Positions 7,895 through 15,998 of a stretch of 64,000 nt of DNA are shown here, piece after piece. A program made the translations under genes and the position numbers. The notes beneath the pieces were generated by a model. That model did no database searches. It was given only the letters and a program-made list of their open reading frames with translations, and was not told where the DNA came from. Each line of letters starts with the position of its first letter. Position 1 is the stretch's first letter. The stretch is from the NCBI GenBank assembly GCA_943369755.1, contig CALROG020000014.1, forward strand, positions 28,650 through 92,649, given 5' to 3'. The DNA comes from CALROG01 sp943369755. Lineage in GTDB: Bacteria; Pseudomonadota; Gammaproteobacteria; Burkholderiales; Burkholderiaceae_C.

Positions 7895-8983
7895 CTAGTT
7901 CTGGCGATGGCGGGCTTTTTCGTGGGCCTGCCCAATCTCCGCCCAGGTCTGGTCGTCGATCTGGATGCCGGCCTGCAGCCGCTGCCGGCGCGCTGCCCGT
8001 TCGGGCTCGCCGGCCAGTTGCACGCCGTCGCTGCCAGGGGCGGGCGGGCTCTCGCGCAGCCAGTCCACAAACGCTTGCCCCTCCTGCGCCAGACTGGCTT
8101 GCGTGCCGAGCCTGGCCGGGTCGATCAGGATGGTCAGCATGCTGTTAACCACTGCACGGGCCTGGTCGGCCGGGCGGTGCCAGGTGCCCCCGCCAGTGAG
8201 TGCGCCGCCCAGCAGCTCGCAGGCCACGGCCAGGCCATAACCCTTGTGTTCGCCAAACGCCAGCAGCGCGCCAAACAGGCCGTTGGACTGCGGCACTACC
8301 ACCACGCCAGGGTCGGTGGTGGGGTGGCCGTGCTCGTCGATCAGGGTGCCGGGCTCGGCCTGGCGGCCTTCGTTGTGGGCCACGCGCATCTTGCCCTGGG
8401 CTACGCGGCTGGTGGCAAAGTCCAATATGAAATGTTCACCCCCACGCTCCCCCACTGCGTGTGGGTCGCTGCCCCCGAGCGGCACGCCGATGCAGCAGGG
8501 GTTGGTGCCAAAGCGCCCGTCACCGCCGCCAAACGGTGCCACCACCGGGCGCGACAGCACATTCACAAAATGAATTGAAACCAGCCCCTGTGCCACCGCC
8601 ATCTCGGCAAAGTGGCCGATACGTCCCAGGTGGTGCGCGTTGGCCAGCGTCATGATGCAGCTGCCATGCTGTTTGGCACGCGCCATGCCCAGCTGCATGG
8701 CCTGCTCCCCCACCACCTGGCCATAGCCGCGCTGGCCATCCAGGGTAAGCAGGGTGCCGGTGTCCAGCAGCACCTTGGCGCTGGCGTTGGGTTGAAGGCC
8801 GCCTTCCAGTACCGCATCGACATAGCGCGGCAACATGCCCACCCCATGCGAGTCATGGCCGCTCAAGTTGGCCAGAACCAGGTTGTCGGCAACGCATTGG
8901 GCTTCGGCCTGGGTGCTGCCAAGCGCTATCAAAATAATAGTGGCTCGCGCAGATAATTCGCGGGCTGCAACGGTTTTTGTCAT
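7895..8983 (-). CDS. Ldh2-family (malate/L-lactate/ureidoglycolate type) NAD(P)-dependent dehydrogenase
   Basis: A 362-residue member of the Ldh2/ComC family, which reduces 2-oxo acids or oxidises 2-hydroxy acids with NAD(P) using a fold unrelated to classical LDH. Family marks are VLANLSGHDSHGVGMLPRYV (catalytic His), HHLGRIGHFAEMA, VAPFGGGDGRFGTNPCCIGVP and the late HKGYGLAVACELLGGALTG. It is last in the minus-strand operon, 10 bases after the dehydratase gene, so a sugar-acid or lactate product is the likely substrate. The first 19 or so codons coincide with a copy of the interspersed repeat (8925-8977) and do not resemble the usual family N-terminus. The start at 8983 is the only convenient ATG. 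Confidence 0.9.
   Translation of the reverse strand: MTKTVAARELSARATIILIALGSTQAEAQCVADNLVLANLSGHDSHGVGMLPRYVDAVLEGGLQPNASAKVLLDTGTLLTLDGQRGYGQVVGEQAMQLGMARAKQHGSCIMTLANAHHLGRIGHFAEMAVAQGLVSIHFVNVLSRPVVAPFGGGDGRFGTNPCCIGVPLGGSDPHAVGERGGEHFILDFATSRVAQGKMRVAHNEGRQAEPGTLIDEHGHPTTDPGVVVVPQSNGLFGALLAFGEHKGYGLAVACELLGGALTGGGTWHRPADQARAVVNSMLTILIDPARLGTQASLAQEGQAFVDWLRESPPAPGSDGVQLAGEPERAARRQRLQAGIQIDDQTWAEIGQAHEKARHRQN
8925..8977 (+). repeat. Interspersed palindrome-headed repeat, copy A (inside the Ldh2 gene)
   Basis: Head GCTATCAAAATAATAG, then TGGCTCGCGC, ATTCGCGGGCTGCAACGG and a T run, matching copies at 35242, 29779 and the reverse copies. On the minus strand it encodes the residues AARELSARATIILIA at the start of the Ldh2 protein. 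Confidence 0.8.
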
Positions 8984-8993
8984 AAATCAGCGG

Positions 8994-10520
8994 CTACATC
9001 ACTGCGCCGACCTGCCAGGGCACGAACTCGTTTTGCCCGTAGCCGTGGCGCTCGCTCTTGGACAGCTCACCCGAGGCTGTGGCCAACACCAGCGCGAAGA
9101 TGCGCTGGCCCATGGCCTGAACATCGCAGGCCCCGTCAATGATTTCGCCGCAGTTGATGTCCATGTCTTCTTCCTGCTTTTTCCACAGCGCCGAATTGGT
9201 GGCCAGCTTGAGTGAAGGGGAGGGCGCGCAGCCGTAGGCGCTGCCGCGCCCGGTGGTAAAACAAATCAGGTTGGCACCGCCGGCCACCTGGCCCGTGGCA
9301 CTGACCGGGTCGTAGCCCGGTGTGTCCATGTAGACAAAGCCGTGGGCCGTGACGGCCTGCGCGTATTCGTACACCGCTTCCAGGTTGGTGGTGCCGCCCT
9401 TGGCCACCGCACCAAGCGACTTTTCAAGAATGGTTGTCAGACCACCGGCCTTGTTGCCAGGCGAGGGGTTGTTGTTCATCTCGCCGTCGTTGGCCTTGGT
9501 GTATTGCTCCCACCACTGGATGCGCGCCAGCAGTTTGTCGCCCACTGCGCGGCTTACTGCGCGGCGCGTCAGCAAATGCTCGGCACCATAGATTTCGGGC
9601 GTTTCGCTCAGGATGGCGGTGCCGCCATGTGCCACCAGCAGGTCCACCGCCGCGCCCAGCGCCGGGTTGGCGCTGATGCCACTGTAGCCGTCGGAGCCAC
9701 CGCACTGCAGGCCAATGGTGATGTGCGCCGCGCTGCAGGGCTCGCGCTTTACGGCGTTGGCCTGCGGCAGCATTTGCTGCACCAGCGCAATGCCCTTTTC
9801 AACCGTCTTGCGGGTGCCACCGGTGTCCTGGATGTTGAAGACCTTGAGCGTCTCACCCTCGCGCAGGCTGCTGTGGGCCAGCCAGGCGTTGATCTGGTTG
9901 GCCTCGCAGCCCAGGCCCACCACAATCACGCCCCAGAAGTTGGCGTGGGTGGCATAGCCGGCCAGCGTGCGCTCCAGAATCTGCATGCCCATGCCCTGGG
10001 TGTCCATGCCGCAACCGGTGCCGTGGGTCAGCGCCACCACGCCGTCGATCATCGGGTAGTCGGCCAGCGCCGCCGGGTTGGTTTGACGCGAGAAGTGGTC
10101 GGCAATGGCACGCGCCGCCGTGGCCGAGCAATTGACGCTGGACAGCACGCCGATGTAGTTGCGGGTGGCCACCCGGCCATCAGCGCGTTTGATGCCCATG
10201 AAGCTGGCTTCATGGCGTGTTGGCGCGGGTTTCACGTCAGCGCCGAACGCGTAGTCGCGCGCAAAGCTGCCGCCGTTGTCACCCACCCCCAGGTTGTGGG
10301 TGTGCACATGGTCGCCGGCGGTGATGGGTTTGGTGGCAAAGCCGATGATCTGGTTGTACCTTCGGACCGGCTCGCCGGTGGCGATGTTCCTGGTTGCCAC
10401 TTTGTGGCCCGGCGGGATCAGGCCCTTGACCTGCAGGCTCTCCACGGTTGTGCCGCCGACCAGTTGGCTGCGGGCGATGAGCACGTCATCGGCGGGATGC
10501 AGTCGAATAAATGGGGTCAT
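8994..10520 (-). CDS. UxaA-family sugar-acid dehydratase (altronate/galactarate dehydratase family)
   Basis: A 508-residue enzyme with an N-terminal SAF domain (about 1-95, with GHKVATRNIATGEPV and HTHNLGVGD) fused to the large dehydratase domain. The core carries GCGMDTQGMGMQ, VVGLGCEANQI, LQCGGSDGYSG, TTGRGSAYGC and INCGEIIDGACD, whose cysteines and acidic residues bind the catalytic metal in UxaA and GarD. It should convert an aldonate to a 2-keto-3-deoxy acid in the cytoplasm. Full-length fusion argues against the split sulfolactate lyase SuyAB. Downstream of the TRAP genes (6 bases after dctM) and opposite the SDR-SDR-FAH operon, the substrate is most plausibly L-fuconate, D-arabinonate or a similar aldonate. 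UxaA itself (D-altronate) cannot be excluded. Confidence 0.88.
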   Translation of the reverse strand: MTPFIRLHPADDVLIARSQLVGGTTVESLQVKGLIPPGHKVATRNIATGEPVRRYNQIIGFATKPITAGDHVHTHNLGVGDNGGSFARDYAFGADVKPAPTRHEASFMGIKRADGRVATRNYIGVLSSVNCSATAARAIADHFSRQTNPAALADYPMIDGVVALTHGTGCGMDTQGMGMQILERTLAGYATHANFWGVIVVGLGCEANQINAWLAHSSLREGETLKVFNIQDTGGTRKTVEKGIALVQQMLPQANAVKREPCSAAHITIGLQCGGSDGYSGISANPALGAAVDLLVAHGGTAILSETPEIYGAEHLLTRRAVSRAVGDKLLARIQWWEQYTKANDGEMNNNPSPGNKAGGLTTILEKSLGAVAKGGTTNLEAVYEYAQAVTAHGFVYMDTPGYDPVSATGQVAGGANLICFTTGRGSAYGCAPSPSLKLATNSALWKKQEEDMDINCGEIIDGACDVQAMGQRIFALVLATASGELSKSERHGYGQNEFVPWQVGAVM

Positions 10521-10526
10521 GTCAAT

Positions 10527-11921
10527 TCAATAAAACATCTTGGGCAGCCAAAGCACGAGCTTCGGGAAGTAAGTGATGATCACCAACGACCCGAGCAACG
10601 GCACCAGCCACGGCAAGATGGCAATAGTGGTTCGTTCCACCGAGAGCTTGGCTACCCGGGCCAGCACAAACAGCACCATCCCCATCGGCGGATGCAGCAG
10701 CCCGATCATCAGGTTCAGCACCATCACCAGGCCGAAGTGAACCAGGTCAATGCCCAGTTGCTGGCAGATTGGCACCAGGATTGGCACCAGGATGGTGATG
10801 GCGGCGGTGGGCTCCAGGAAGCAGCCCACAAACAGCATCAACAGGTTGGCCAGCAGCAAAAACACCCAGGGCTCTTTGGTAAAACCCAGTACCCAGGAAG
10901 CGATGGCCGAGGTGACGCCGGTGGCCGTGAGCATCCAGCCAAAAATGCTGGCCGCTGCCACGATGAACAGCACCGTGGCGGTGGTTTCCACGGTGTCAAG
11001 GCAAACCTTGACGAACATCTTCCAGTTGAGCGTGCGGTACCAGGCAAAGCCCAGCACCATGGCCCAAAGGCATGCAGCAATCGCGCCCTCGGTGGGGGTG
11101 AAGATGCCGGTGACCATGCCGCCAATCAACAGCACCGGCGTCATGATGGGCAGCGCCGCCTGGAATTTGAAGAACTTGTCGGCTGCGAACAGCACGACCA
11201 GCGCCGCCGCTACGGTGATTTGCGGCGCAAAGCCGGCTTTGGCGATCAGCAGCCACGCCGACACAGGCCAGACAATGACCACCGCCGTCTCTGCCAGCGC
11301 CTTGATGACGCGCGGCCATTCAAACTTGATGTCGCCACCCCAGCCGTTTTTGTGCGCAAAGTACGCCACGGTCAGCATCATGAGAAACGCCATCAGGATG
11401 CCGGGCAGGATGCCGGCCAGGAACAGCGCACCCACGCTCACATTGGCCATCATTCCGTAGATCACGAACGGCAGGCTGGGCGGGATGATGGGCCCGAGCG
11501 TGGCCGACGCGGCCGTGACGCCCACGGCAAACTCCTTGTCGTAGCCGTGATCGGTCATGGCCTTGATTTCGATCGTGCCGAGACCCGCTGCGTCGGCAAT
11601 GGCGGTGCCGCTCATGCCGGCAAATACCACCGAGCCCACCACGTTCACATGTCCCAGGCCACCCTTGAGCCAGCCCACCAGCGCCAGCGCGTAGTTGTAG
11701 ATGCGGTTGGTGATGCCGGCGTTGTTCATCAGGTTGCCGGCAAGGATGAAGAAGGGCACGGCCAGCAGCGGAAAGCTGTCGATGCCGCTGACCATGCGGT
11801 GGATCACCACGAACGGCGGCAGGTTGCCCGACCACCAGATGTACAGCAGGGCCGAGCCCGCCATGGCCACTGCGACCGGAATGCCGCCCGCCATGAGGAA
11901 CAGGAAAATGATCTTGAGCAT
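10527..11921 (-). CDS. TRAP transporter large permease (DctM family)
   Basis: A 464-residue inner-membrane protein with about 12 to 13 predicted helices, the transport subunit of a tripartite ATP-independent periplasmic transporter. DctM marks include LLAVPFFILAGNLMNNAGIT, GGLGHVNVVGSVVFAGMSGTAIADAAGLG, ASATLGPIIPPSLPFVIYG and the late GCFLEPTAAITILVPIL. It is somewhat longer than the usual 425 or so residues; the extra length is in the central hydrophobic region (VIVWPVSAWLL to FAADKFFKF). It is translated after dctQ (15-base gap) in the order dctP, dctQ, dctM, then the dehydratase. The importer is probably driven by a sodium gradient, as known for the family. Confidence 0.95.
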   Translation of the reverse strand: MLKIIFLFLMAGGIPVAVAMAGSALLYIWWSGNLPPFVVIHRMVSGIDSFPLLAVPFFILAGNLMNNAGITNRIYNYALALVGWLKGGLGHVNVVGSVVFAGMSGTAIADAAGLGTIEIKAMTDHGYDKEFAVGVTAASATLGPIIPPSLPFVIYGMMANVSVGALFLAGILPGILMAFLMMLTVAYFAHKNGWGGDIKFEWPRVIKALAETAVVIVWPVSAWLLIAKAGFAPQITVAAALVVLFAADKFFKFQAALPIMTPVLLIGGMVTGIFTPTEGAIAACLWAMVLGFAWYRTLNWKMFVKVCLDTVETTATVLFIVAAASIFGWMLTATGVTSAIASWVLGFTKEPWVFLLLANLLMLFVGCFLEPTAAITILVPILVPICQQLGIDLVHFGLVMVLNLMIGLLHPPMGMVLFVLARVAKLSVERTTIAILPWLVPLLGSLVIITYFPKLVLWLPKMFY

Positions 11922-11936
11922 TGAGGGGGCGGCCGC

Positions 11937-12515
11937 TCAGCGGTCGTCCATGGTTGATTCGGGGCGTTCCAGCACGCTGTAGCCGCGCCTGTGGTGAACC
12001 AGGGCCACCTGCACCGAACGCACCGCCATGGCGGCAAAGCCCAGCAGGCAGATGCCATAGACCCAGTTCATGGGCAGGTCCACCATGGTCATGCGCGAGT
12101 TGCGGCCCAGTTTCAGCATCATCATGACGGTGAGTACGGCAGCTGTGGCAAAGAAGCCTACACGCAGCCAGTCCACGAGCATGGACAGCGCGTGCGACAT
12201 GGGACGCGGCATGAACTTGTAGAAAAAGTCCACCTGGATGTGGTTGTTCTTGATGACGCCAATGGTCGCGCCGGTGAACACCGTGGCGATCAGCAGGTAG
12301 CGCGCAATCTCCTCCGTCCAGGCCGCCGAGTTGTTGAGCACATAGCGCGTGAAGAACTGGTAGAACACGGTGGCGCCCAGCAGCCAGAAGAAGCCCAGCG
12401 CCACCCAGGCCTCCACCGGCGTGCCAGACAGGTCCACCGCCTCGTCCTGCGCATGAAACTCGCCATCAGCCCCCATCACGGGGGCCATGTCGTCAATCGT
12501 TTCGTGCGACATCAC
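11937..12515 (-). CDS. TRAP transporter small permease (DctQ family)
   Basis: A 192-residue protein with four predicted membrane helices (about 30-50, 68-88, 110-130 and 150-170), as expected for DctQ. The family-typical FTRYVLNNSAAWTEEIARYLLI follows the first helix. The N-terminus is an unusually long acidic cytoplasmic leader (MMSHETIDDMAPVMGADGEF...) before the first helix. The start codon overlaps the stop of dctP (ATGA), so the two are translationally coupled. It forms the membrane complex with the large permease at 10527 and receives substrate from the DctP at 12512. Confidence 0.93.
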   Translation of the reverse strand: MMSHETIDDMAPVMGADGEFHAQDEAVDLSGTPVEAWVALGFFWLLGATVFYQFFTRYVLNNSAAWTEEIARYLLIATVFTGATIGVIKNNHIQVDFFYKFMPRPMSHALSMLVDWLRVGFFATAAVLTVMMMLKLGRNSRMTMVDLPMNWVYGICLLGFAAMAVRSVQVALVHHRRGYSVLERPESTMDDR

Positions 12516-13498
12516 TTGATGGCAATGATGCGGTCCCAGTCCTTCTTGTCGAGTTTCATCGACTCAAAAGTGATCGCCTTCAGCACGCGCTGCTGGAAGT
12601 CGTTGCGGTCGACCGTGACCACGTTGTTGCCCTTCTTCTTGAACTCTTCCACCAGCTCGCCTTCGCGCTTGCGGATGTCGTTGGTGGCCTTTTCAGCGGC
12701 TTCCTGGGTGATGTCGCCCAGCAGTTTCTGCTCGGCGGGCGTCAGCTTGCCCATCAGGCCGGGCGAGATGACAGTGAGCAGTGCGTCGGAGATGTGCCCA
12801 GTGAGGATGATGTTCTTCTGCACCTCAAAGAACTTCTTGGCCTCGATGGTGGGCAGCGGGTTCTCCTGCGCGTCTACCGTGCCGTTTTGCAGCGCCAGGT
12901 AGACCTCGGCAAAGGCAATCGGCGTCGGGTTGGCACCGCAGGCGCGTGGCAGCGCGGTGTAGGCCGGGGAGTCGGGCACCCGCATCTTGATGCCCTTCAT
13001 CTCGTCGCAGTTCTTGAACAGCTTGTTGCTGGTGGCATGGCGCGCGCCATAGTAGGTCAGCGCCGTCACGGTGTTGCCGGTGGCTTTCTTGTAGCCTTCG
13101 GTCAGCTCCTTGAAGACATCGCTCTTGCCGTACTTGATGACGTGGTCGGCATCGCGGAAGGTAAACGGGTAGTAGCTCACGGCCAGCCGAGGGAACGAAT
13201 TGGACGCAAACGATGCGCCGGTCAGGATGATGTCCACCGTGCCCAGCTGCAGGCCCTGGTTGATGTCGCTTTCCTTGCCCAGGCTGGAGGCCGGGAACAC
13301 CTGGATCTCGTACTTGCCGTTGGTGCGTTTCTTGAACTCCTCGCCGGCCCAGACCGACCACTTGTGGTACGGCTCGGAGGTTTCATACACGTGCGCCCAC
13401 TTCAGCTTGGTTTGTGCCTGAGCAAGGCCAAATGGGGCGACAGCCCCCGCCAATACTGCGCTAGCCGCTATTATTTTAATAGCAAAACGTTTCTTCAT
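12512..13498 (-). CDS. TRAP transporter periplasmic solute-binding protein (DctP family)
   Basis: A 328-residue DctP protein with a cleavable Sec signal peptide (MKKRFAIK, hydrophobic IIAASAVLAG, cleavage after GLAQAQ near residue 29). Mature landmarks are KWAHVYETSEPYHKW, the carboxylate-binding Arg in MRVPDSPAY and the downstream FAEVYLALQNGTVDAQENPLPTI, so the ligand is an organic or sugar acid. It precedes dctQ and dctM with overlap. The hydrophobic core of the signal peptide is encoded by repeat copy B (13440-13483), which is unusual. Genome context suggests an aldonate; binding assays would be needed to name it. Confidence 0.95.
   Translation of the reverse strand: MKKRFAIKIIAASAVLAGAVAPFGLAQAQTKLKWAHVYETSEPYHKWSVWAGEEFKKRTNGKYEIQVFPASSLGKESDINQGLQLGTVDIILTGASFASNSFPRLAVSYYPFTFRDADHVIKYGKSDVFKELTEGYKKATGNTVTALTYYGARHATSNKLFKNCDEMKGIKMRVPDSPAYTALPRACGANPTPIAFAEVYLALQNGTVDAQENPLPTIEAKKFFEVQKNIILTGHISDALLTVISPGLMGKLTPAEQKLLGDITQEAAEKATNDIRKREGELVEEFKKKGNNVVTVDRNDFQQRVLKAITFESMKLDKKDWDRIIAIK
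13440..13483 (-). repeat. Interspersed palindrome-headed repeat, copy B (inside the DctP signal peptide)
   Basis: On the plus strand ACAGCCCCCGCCAATACTGC leads into GCTATTATTTTAATAGC, a perfect 7-bp-arm palindrome. This is the reverse orientation of copies A, D and E. The DctP gene reads it as AIKIIAASAVLAGAV. Confidence 0.75.
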
Positions 13499-13537
13499 GG
13501 TGATGTCTCCTACAGTGGTGGATGGGTGTTGCTGGCC

Positions 13538-14266
13538 TCAGGAAGCACTTTTCTTGGCGCGGCGCCAGCTCGCGCTGAATCGGGAATGGGACTTGTCCAG
13601 GTGGCTGTGCATGGCTGCGCGCGCGGCGTCAGCGTCGCGCACGCGGATGGCGGCGTGGATGGCTTCGTGCTCGGCGATGGCGGCACGCCAGGAGTCCACG
13701 GTTTCAAAGTAACCGCCCAGCCGCACGAAGAGCGGGCCGCGACGAGAGTCCCAGAAGCCCTGCACGGTCTCAAGCAGCACCACGTTGCCGCAGGCCTGCA
13801 CGATTGATGTGTGAAACGCCCGGTCGCCCTCCAGTGGCATCACGTTGCGGTCGGCGTCGGCGCGCATTGCGTCTATGGCGCGGGCCATGCTGTCGGTGTC
13901 TTTGCGCTTGGCCAGGGCGGCCGCAAGCGCGGCGATTTCGCCCTCCACCACGCGGCGGGCGCGGATCAGTTCCAGCGGCCCCCATTCGGTGGGCGCAAGC
14001 GGGGTGTGGGCGTCGGCCTTGCCGTTGTTGGCGGCGCGGTCTTGCACATACACCCCTGAGCCGGTACGCACCTCGACCCAGCCTTCTACCTCCAGCGCAA
14101 TCAGCGCTTCGCGCACCGAAGGGCGGCTCACGCCAAGCTGCTTGGCGAGGTCGCGCTCGGCCGGCAGGCGGCTGCCAGGCTCGAACTCGCCGGCCGTCAT
14201 GAGCGTGCGCAACTGCTCGGCGATTTGCCGATACAGGCGCTGCGGTTCGACGGTTTGCAGTGGCAT
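13538..14266 (-). CDS. FadR-subfamily GntR transcriptional regulator
   Basis: A 242-residue regulator. The N-terminal winged helix (about 8-75) reads YRQIAEQLRTLMTAGEFEPGSRLPAERDLA with recognition helix SRPSVREALIALEVEGWVEVRTGSGVYV. The C-terminal FCD all-helical domain (about 95-225) has the metal- and acid-binding residues expected in this subfamily (RRVVEGEIAALAA, DRAFHTSIVQACGN, WRAAIAEHEAIHAAIRVRDADAARAAMHSHL). It heads the minus-strand TRAP/dehydratase operon and diverges from the SDR-SDR-FAH operon, so it very likely controls both. The intergenic region contains the palindrome TGGTCAGACCA (14302-14312), a good FadR-type operator. The inducer is probably the pathway's sugar acid. Confidence 0.93.
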   Translation of the reverse strand: MPLQTVEPQRLYRQIAEQLRTLMTAGEFEPGSRLPAERDLAKQLGVSRPSVREALIALEVEGWVEVRTGSGVYVQDRAANNGKADAHTPLAPTEWGPLELIRARRVVEGEIAALAAALAKRKDTDSMARAIDAMRADADRNVMPLEGDRAFHTSIVQACGNVVLLETVQGFWDSRRGPLFVRLGGYFETVDSWRAAIAEHEAIHAAIRVRDADAARAAMHSHLDKSHSRFSASWRRAKKSAS

Positions 14267-14301
14267 GGGAAGGTTTTAAGGGTTAGCCAGAACTGGCCAA
14301 G

Positions 14302-14312
14302 TGGTCAGACCA
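14302..14312. promoter_or_regulatory. Candidate FadR-type GntR operator
   Basis: TGGTCAGACCA is a perfect 11-base palindrome in the 120-base gap between the divergent regulator (start 14266) and the first SDR (start 14387). FadR-subfamily proteins such as PdhR and LldR recognise TGGTnnnACCA cores. The position, about midway between both starts, fits control of both operons. The assignment is by pattern only. Confidence 0.6.
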
Positions 14313-14386
14313 ATTTAGAATGCCATGAACGCGACCCGACAACATCCGGCAAAACCCTGAAGGGTGGGCCATTCTGAGGACAACCC

Positions 14387-15121
14387 ATGAGACTCAAAGG
14401 TAAAACCGTGCTGGTAACCGCAGCGGGCCAAGGCATTGGCCGCGCGTGCGTGCTGGCCATGGCTGCTGAGGGGGCCCAGGTTTGGGCCACCGACGTCAAT
14501 GCCAAGTTACTGGACGGCTTTGACGGCGTGGCCAACGTGCATGCGGTGCAACTGGACGTGCTGGACAAAGCCGCCATTTCCCGGGTGGTGGGCGAGCTGC
14601 CCACCCTGGACGTGCTGTTCAACTGCGCAGGCTTTGTGCACAACGGCAGCATTCTGCAGGCCACCGACGACGACTGGAATTTTGCCTTCAACCTGAACGT
14701 GCGTTCGCAGTTCTGGATGATTCAGGCGGCGCTGCCCGGCATGCTTGCAAAAGGTGCGGGCAGCATCATCAACATGGCCAGCGTGTGTGGCAGTGTCAAG
14801 GGCCTGCCGAACCGCTTTATTTACGGGGCCAGCAAGGCCGCCGTGGTTGGCCTGACCAAAGCGGTAGCGGCCGACTTTGTGGGCCAAGGCATTCGCTGCA
14901 ACGCGATTGCCCCAGGCACGGTAGACACGCCGTCGCTGGCGGATCGCATCAACAGCTACGAAGACCCGGCGCAGGCCCGCAAAAACTTCATTGCCCGCCA
15001 GCCCATGGGCCGGTTGGCGCAGGCACATGAGATTGCGCCCATCGTGGTCTACCTGGCAAGCGACGAGTCCGTGTTTGCCAGCGGCCAGGTGTTTTCCATT
15101 GACGGCGGCATGACCATCTGA
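14387..15121 (+). CDS. SDR dehydrogenase, DHRS6-like (2-keto-3-deoxy-L-fuconate dehydrogenase type)
   Basis: A 244-residue classical short-chain dehydrogenase. The cofactor loop is TAAGQGIGRA, with an Asp in ATDVN that favours NAD. Then come NCAGFVHNGSI, NLNVRSQFWMI, catalytic Ser in NMASVCGSVKG and YGASKAAVVGLTK with the Tyr-Lys pair, and PGTVDTPSL. These segments closely resemble human DHRS6/BDH2 and the bacterial 2-keto-3-deoxy-L-fuconate 4-dehydrogenases of the same subgroup. It would oxidise the dehydratase product at C4, giving a 2,4-diketo-3-deoxy acid for the FAH-family hydrolase at 15999. First gene of the plus-strand operon; the next gene starts 10 bases downstream. Confidence 0.88.
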   Translation: MRLKGKTVLVTAAGQGIGRACVLAMAAEGAQVWATDVNAKLLDGFDGVANVHAVQLDVLDKAAISRVVGELPTLDVLFNCAGFVHNGSILQATDDDWNFAFNLNVRSQFWMIQAALPGMLAKGAGSIINMASVCGSVKGLPNRFIYGASKAAVVGLTKAVAADFVGQGIRCNAIAPGTVDTPSLADRINSYEDPAQARKNFIARQPMGRLAQAHEIAPIVVYLASDESVFASGQVFSIDGGMTI

Positions 15122-15131
15122 ACCGAACACC

Positions 15132-15878
15132 GTGAACCAACTCGATTTCAACAACCGCCACGCGGTCATCACCGGCGGCGCCACCGGGCTGGGCTATGCC
15201 ATTGCGCAGCGCCTGCTGGCCTCGGGCGGCAGCGTGACGCTGTGGGACCGGGACGAGGCCGGCGCGCACCGGGCCGCAGCCGAGCTGGGCAGCGGCGCCC
15301 ACGCGGTGGCCGTGGACGTATCGCAACAAGCCAGTGTGGCGGCGGCGGTGCAGGCCACGTTGCAGCACGCAGGCCGGATCGACGCATTGGTCAACAGCGC
15401 GGGCATCACCGGCCCCAATGTCAAGGTTTGGGACTACCCGGTAGACGCCTGGCGCGCCGTGATCGATGTCAACCTCACCGGCCTGTTCATGTGTTGCCGC
15501 GAAGTGGTGCCCCACATGCGCGAGCGCAATTACGGGCGCATCGTCAACATTGCGTCGGTGGCCGGCAAAGACGGCAACCCCAACGCCAGTGCTTACAGCG
15601 CCAGCAAGGCGGCGGTGATGGCGCTGACCAAGTCGCTGGGCAAAGAGTTGGCCGATACCGGTGTGCGGGTGAACTGCGTCACGCCAGCCGCGGTGAAGAC
15701 GGCCATTTTTGACCAGATGACGCCTGAACACATTGCCTTCATGCTGTCCAAGATTCCCATGGGCCGCTTTGGCACACCTGAAGAGGTGGCCGCCCTGGTG
15801 GGCTGGCTGTGCACCGAAGACTGTTCTTTTTCCACCGGGGCGGTGTTCGACCTTTCCGGTGGCCGCTCCACGTATTGA
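15132..15878 (+). CDS. SDR-family NAD(P)-dependent oxidoreductase (sugar or sugar-acid dehydrogenase)
   Basis: A 248-residue short-chain dehydrogenase starting at GTG 15132. The cofactor motif is TGGATGLGYA with an acidic residue in LWDRDEAGA, pointing to NAD. NSAGITG, the catalytic Ser in NIASVAGKDGN and YSASKAAVMALTK are all present, so the enzyme should be active. It differs clearly from the preceding SDR and may catalyse another step of the same route, such as sugar to lactone oxidation, or a parallel C4 oxidation of a stereoisomer. No lactonase or mutarotase gene was found in the window, so the pathway may begin from an imported aldonate. Confidence 0.88.
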   Translation: MNQLDFNNRHAVITGGATGLGYAIAQRLLASGGSVTLWDRDEAGAHRAAAELGSGAHAVAVDVSQQASVAAAVQATLQHAGRIDALVNSAGITGPNVKVWDYPVDAWRAVIDVNLTGLFMCCREVVPHMRERNYGRIVNIASVAGKDGNPNASAYSASKAAVMALTKSLGKELADTGVRVNCVTPAAVKTAIFDQMTPEHIAFMLSKIPMGRFGTPEEVAALVGWLCTEDCSFSTGAVFDLSGGRSTY

Positions 15879-15881
15879 TGA

Positions 15882-15963
15882 ACCACCCCCGAAGCGCCTT
15901 CGGCACCTCCCCCTCAAGGGGGCGCGGCCAGCGGCCCGGTAGAGCCGGTTCCGCGGCCACCCC
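15882..15963. repeat. Structured GC-rich intergenic repeat, copy 1
   Basis: This gap between the second SDR and the hydrolase gene holds ACCACCCCCGAAGCGCCTTC, CTCCCCCTCAAGGGGGCG and GGCCCGGTAGAGCCGGTTCC, each able to form a small hairpin. The same order of blocks recurs at 61167-61252. Similar structured spacers are, from memory, frequent in Comamonadaceae genomes. It lies inside an apparent operon. Confidence 0.65.
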
Positions 15964-15998
15964 GTGCTTTCCCCTTGTTTTCAAGAAAGGTAATTGAA

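Noticed and set aside
9342..11924. An 860-codon plus-strand frame opposite the dehydratase and DctM genes
   Set aside because: It is antisense to two intact conserved genes, its product is dominated by His, Gln, Arg and Ala without any fold motif, and no ribosome site was seen.
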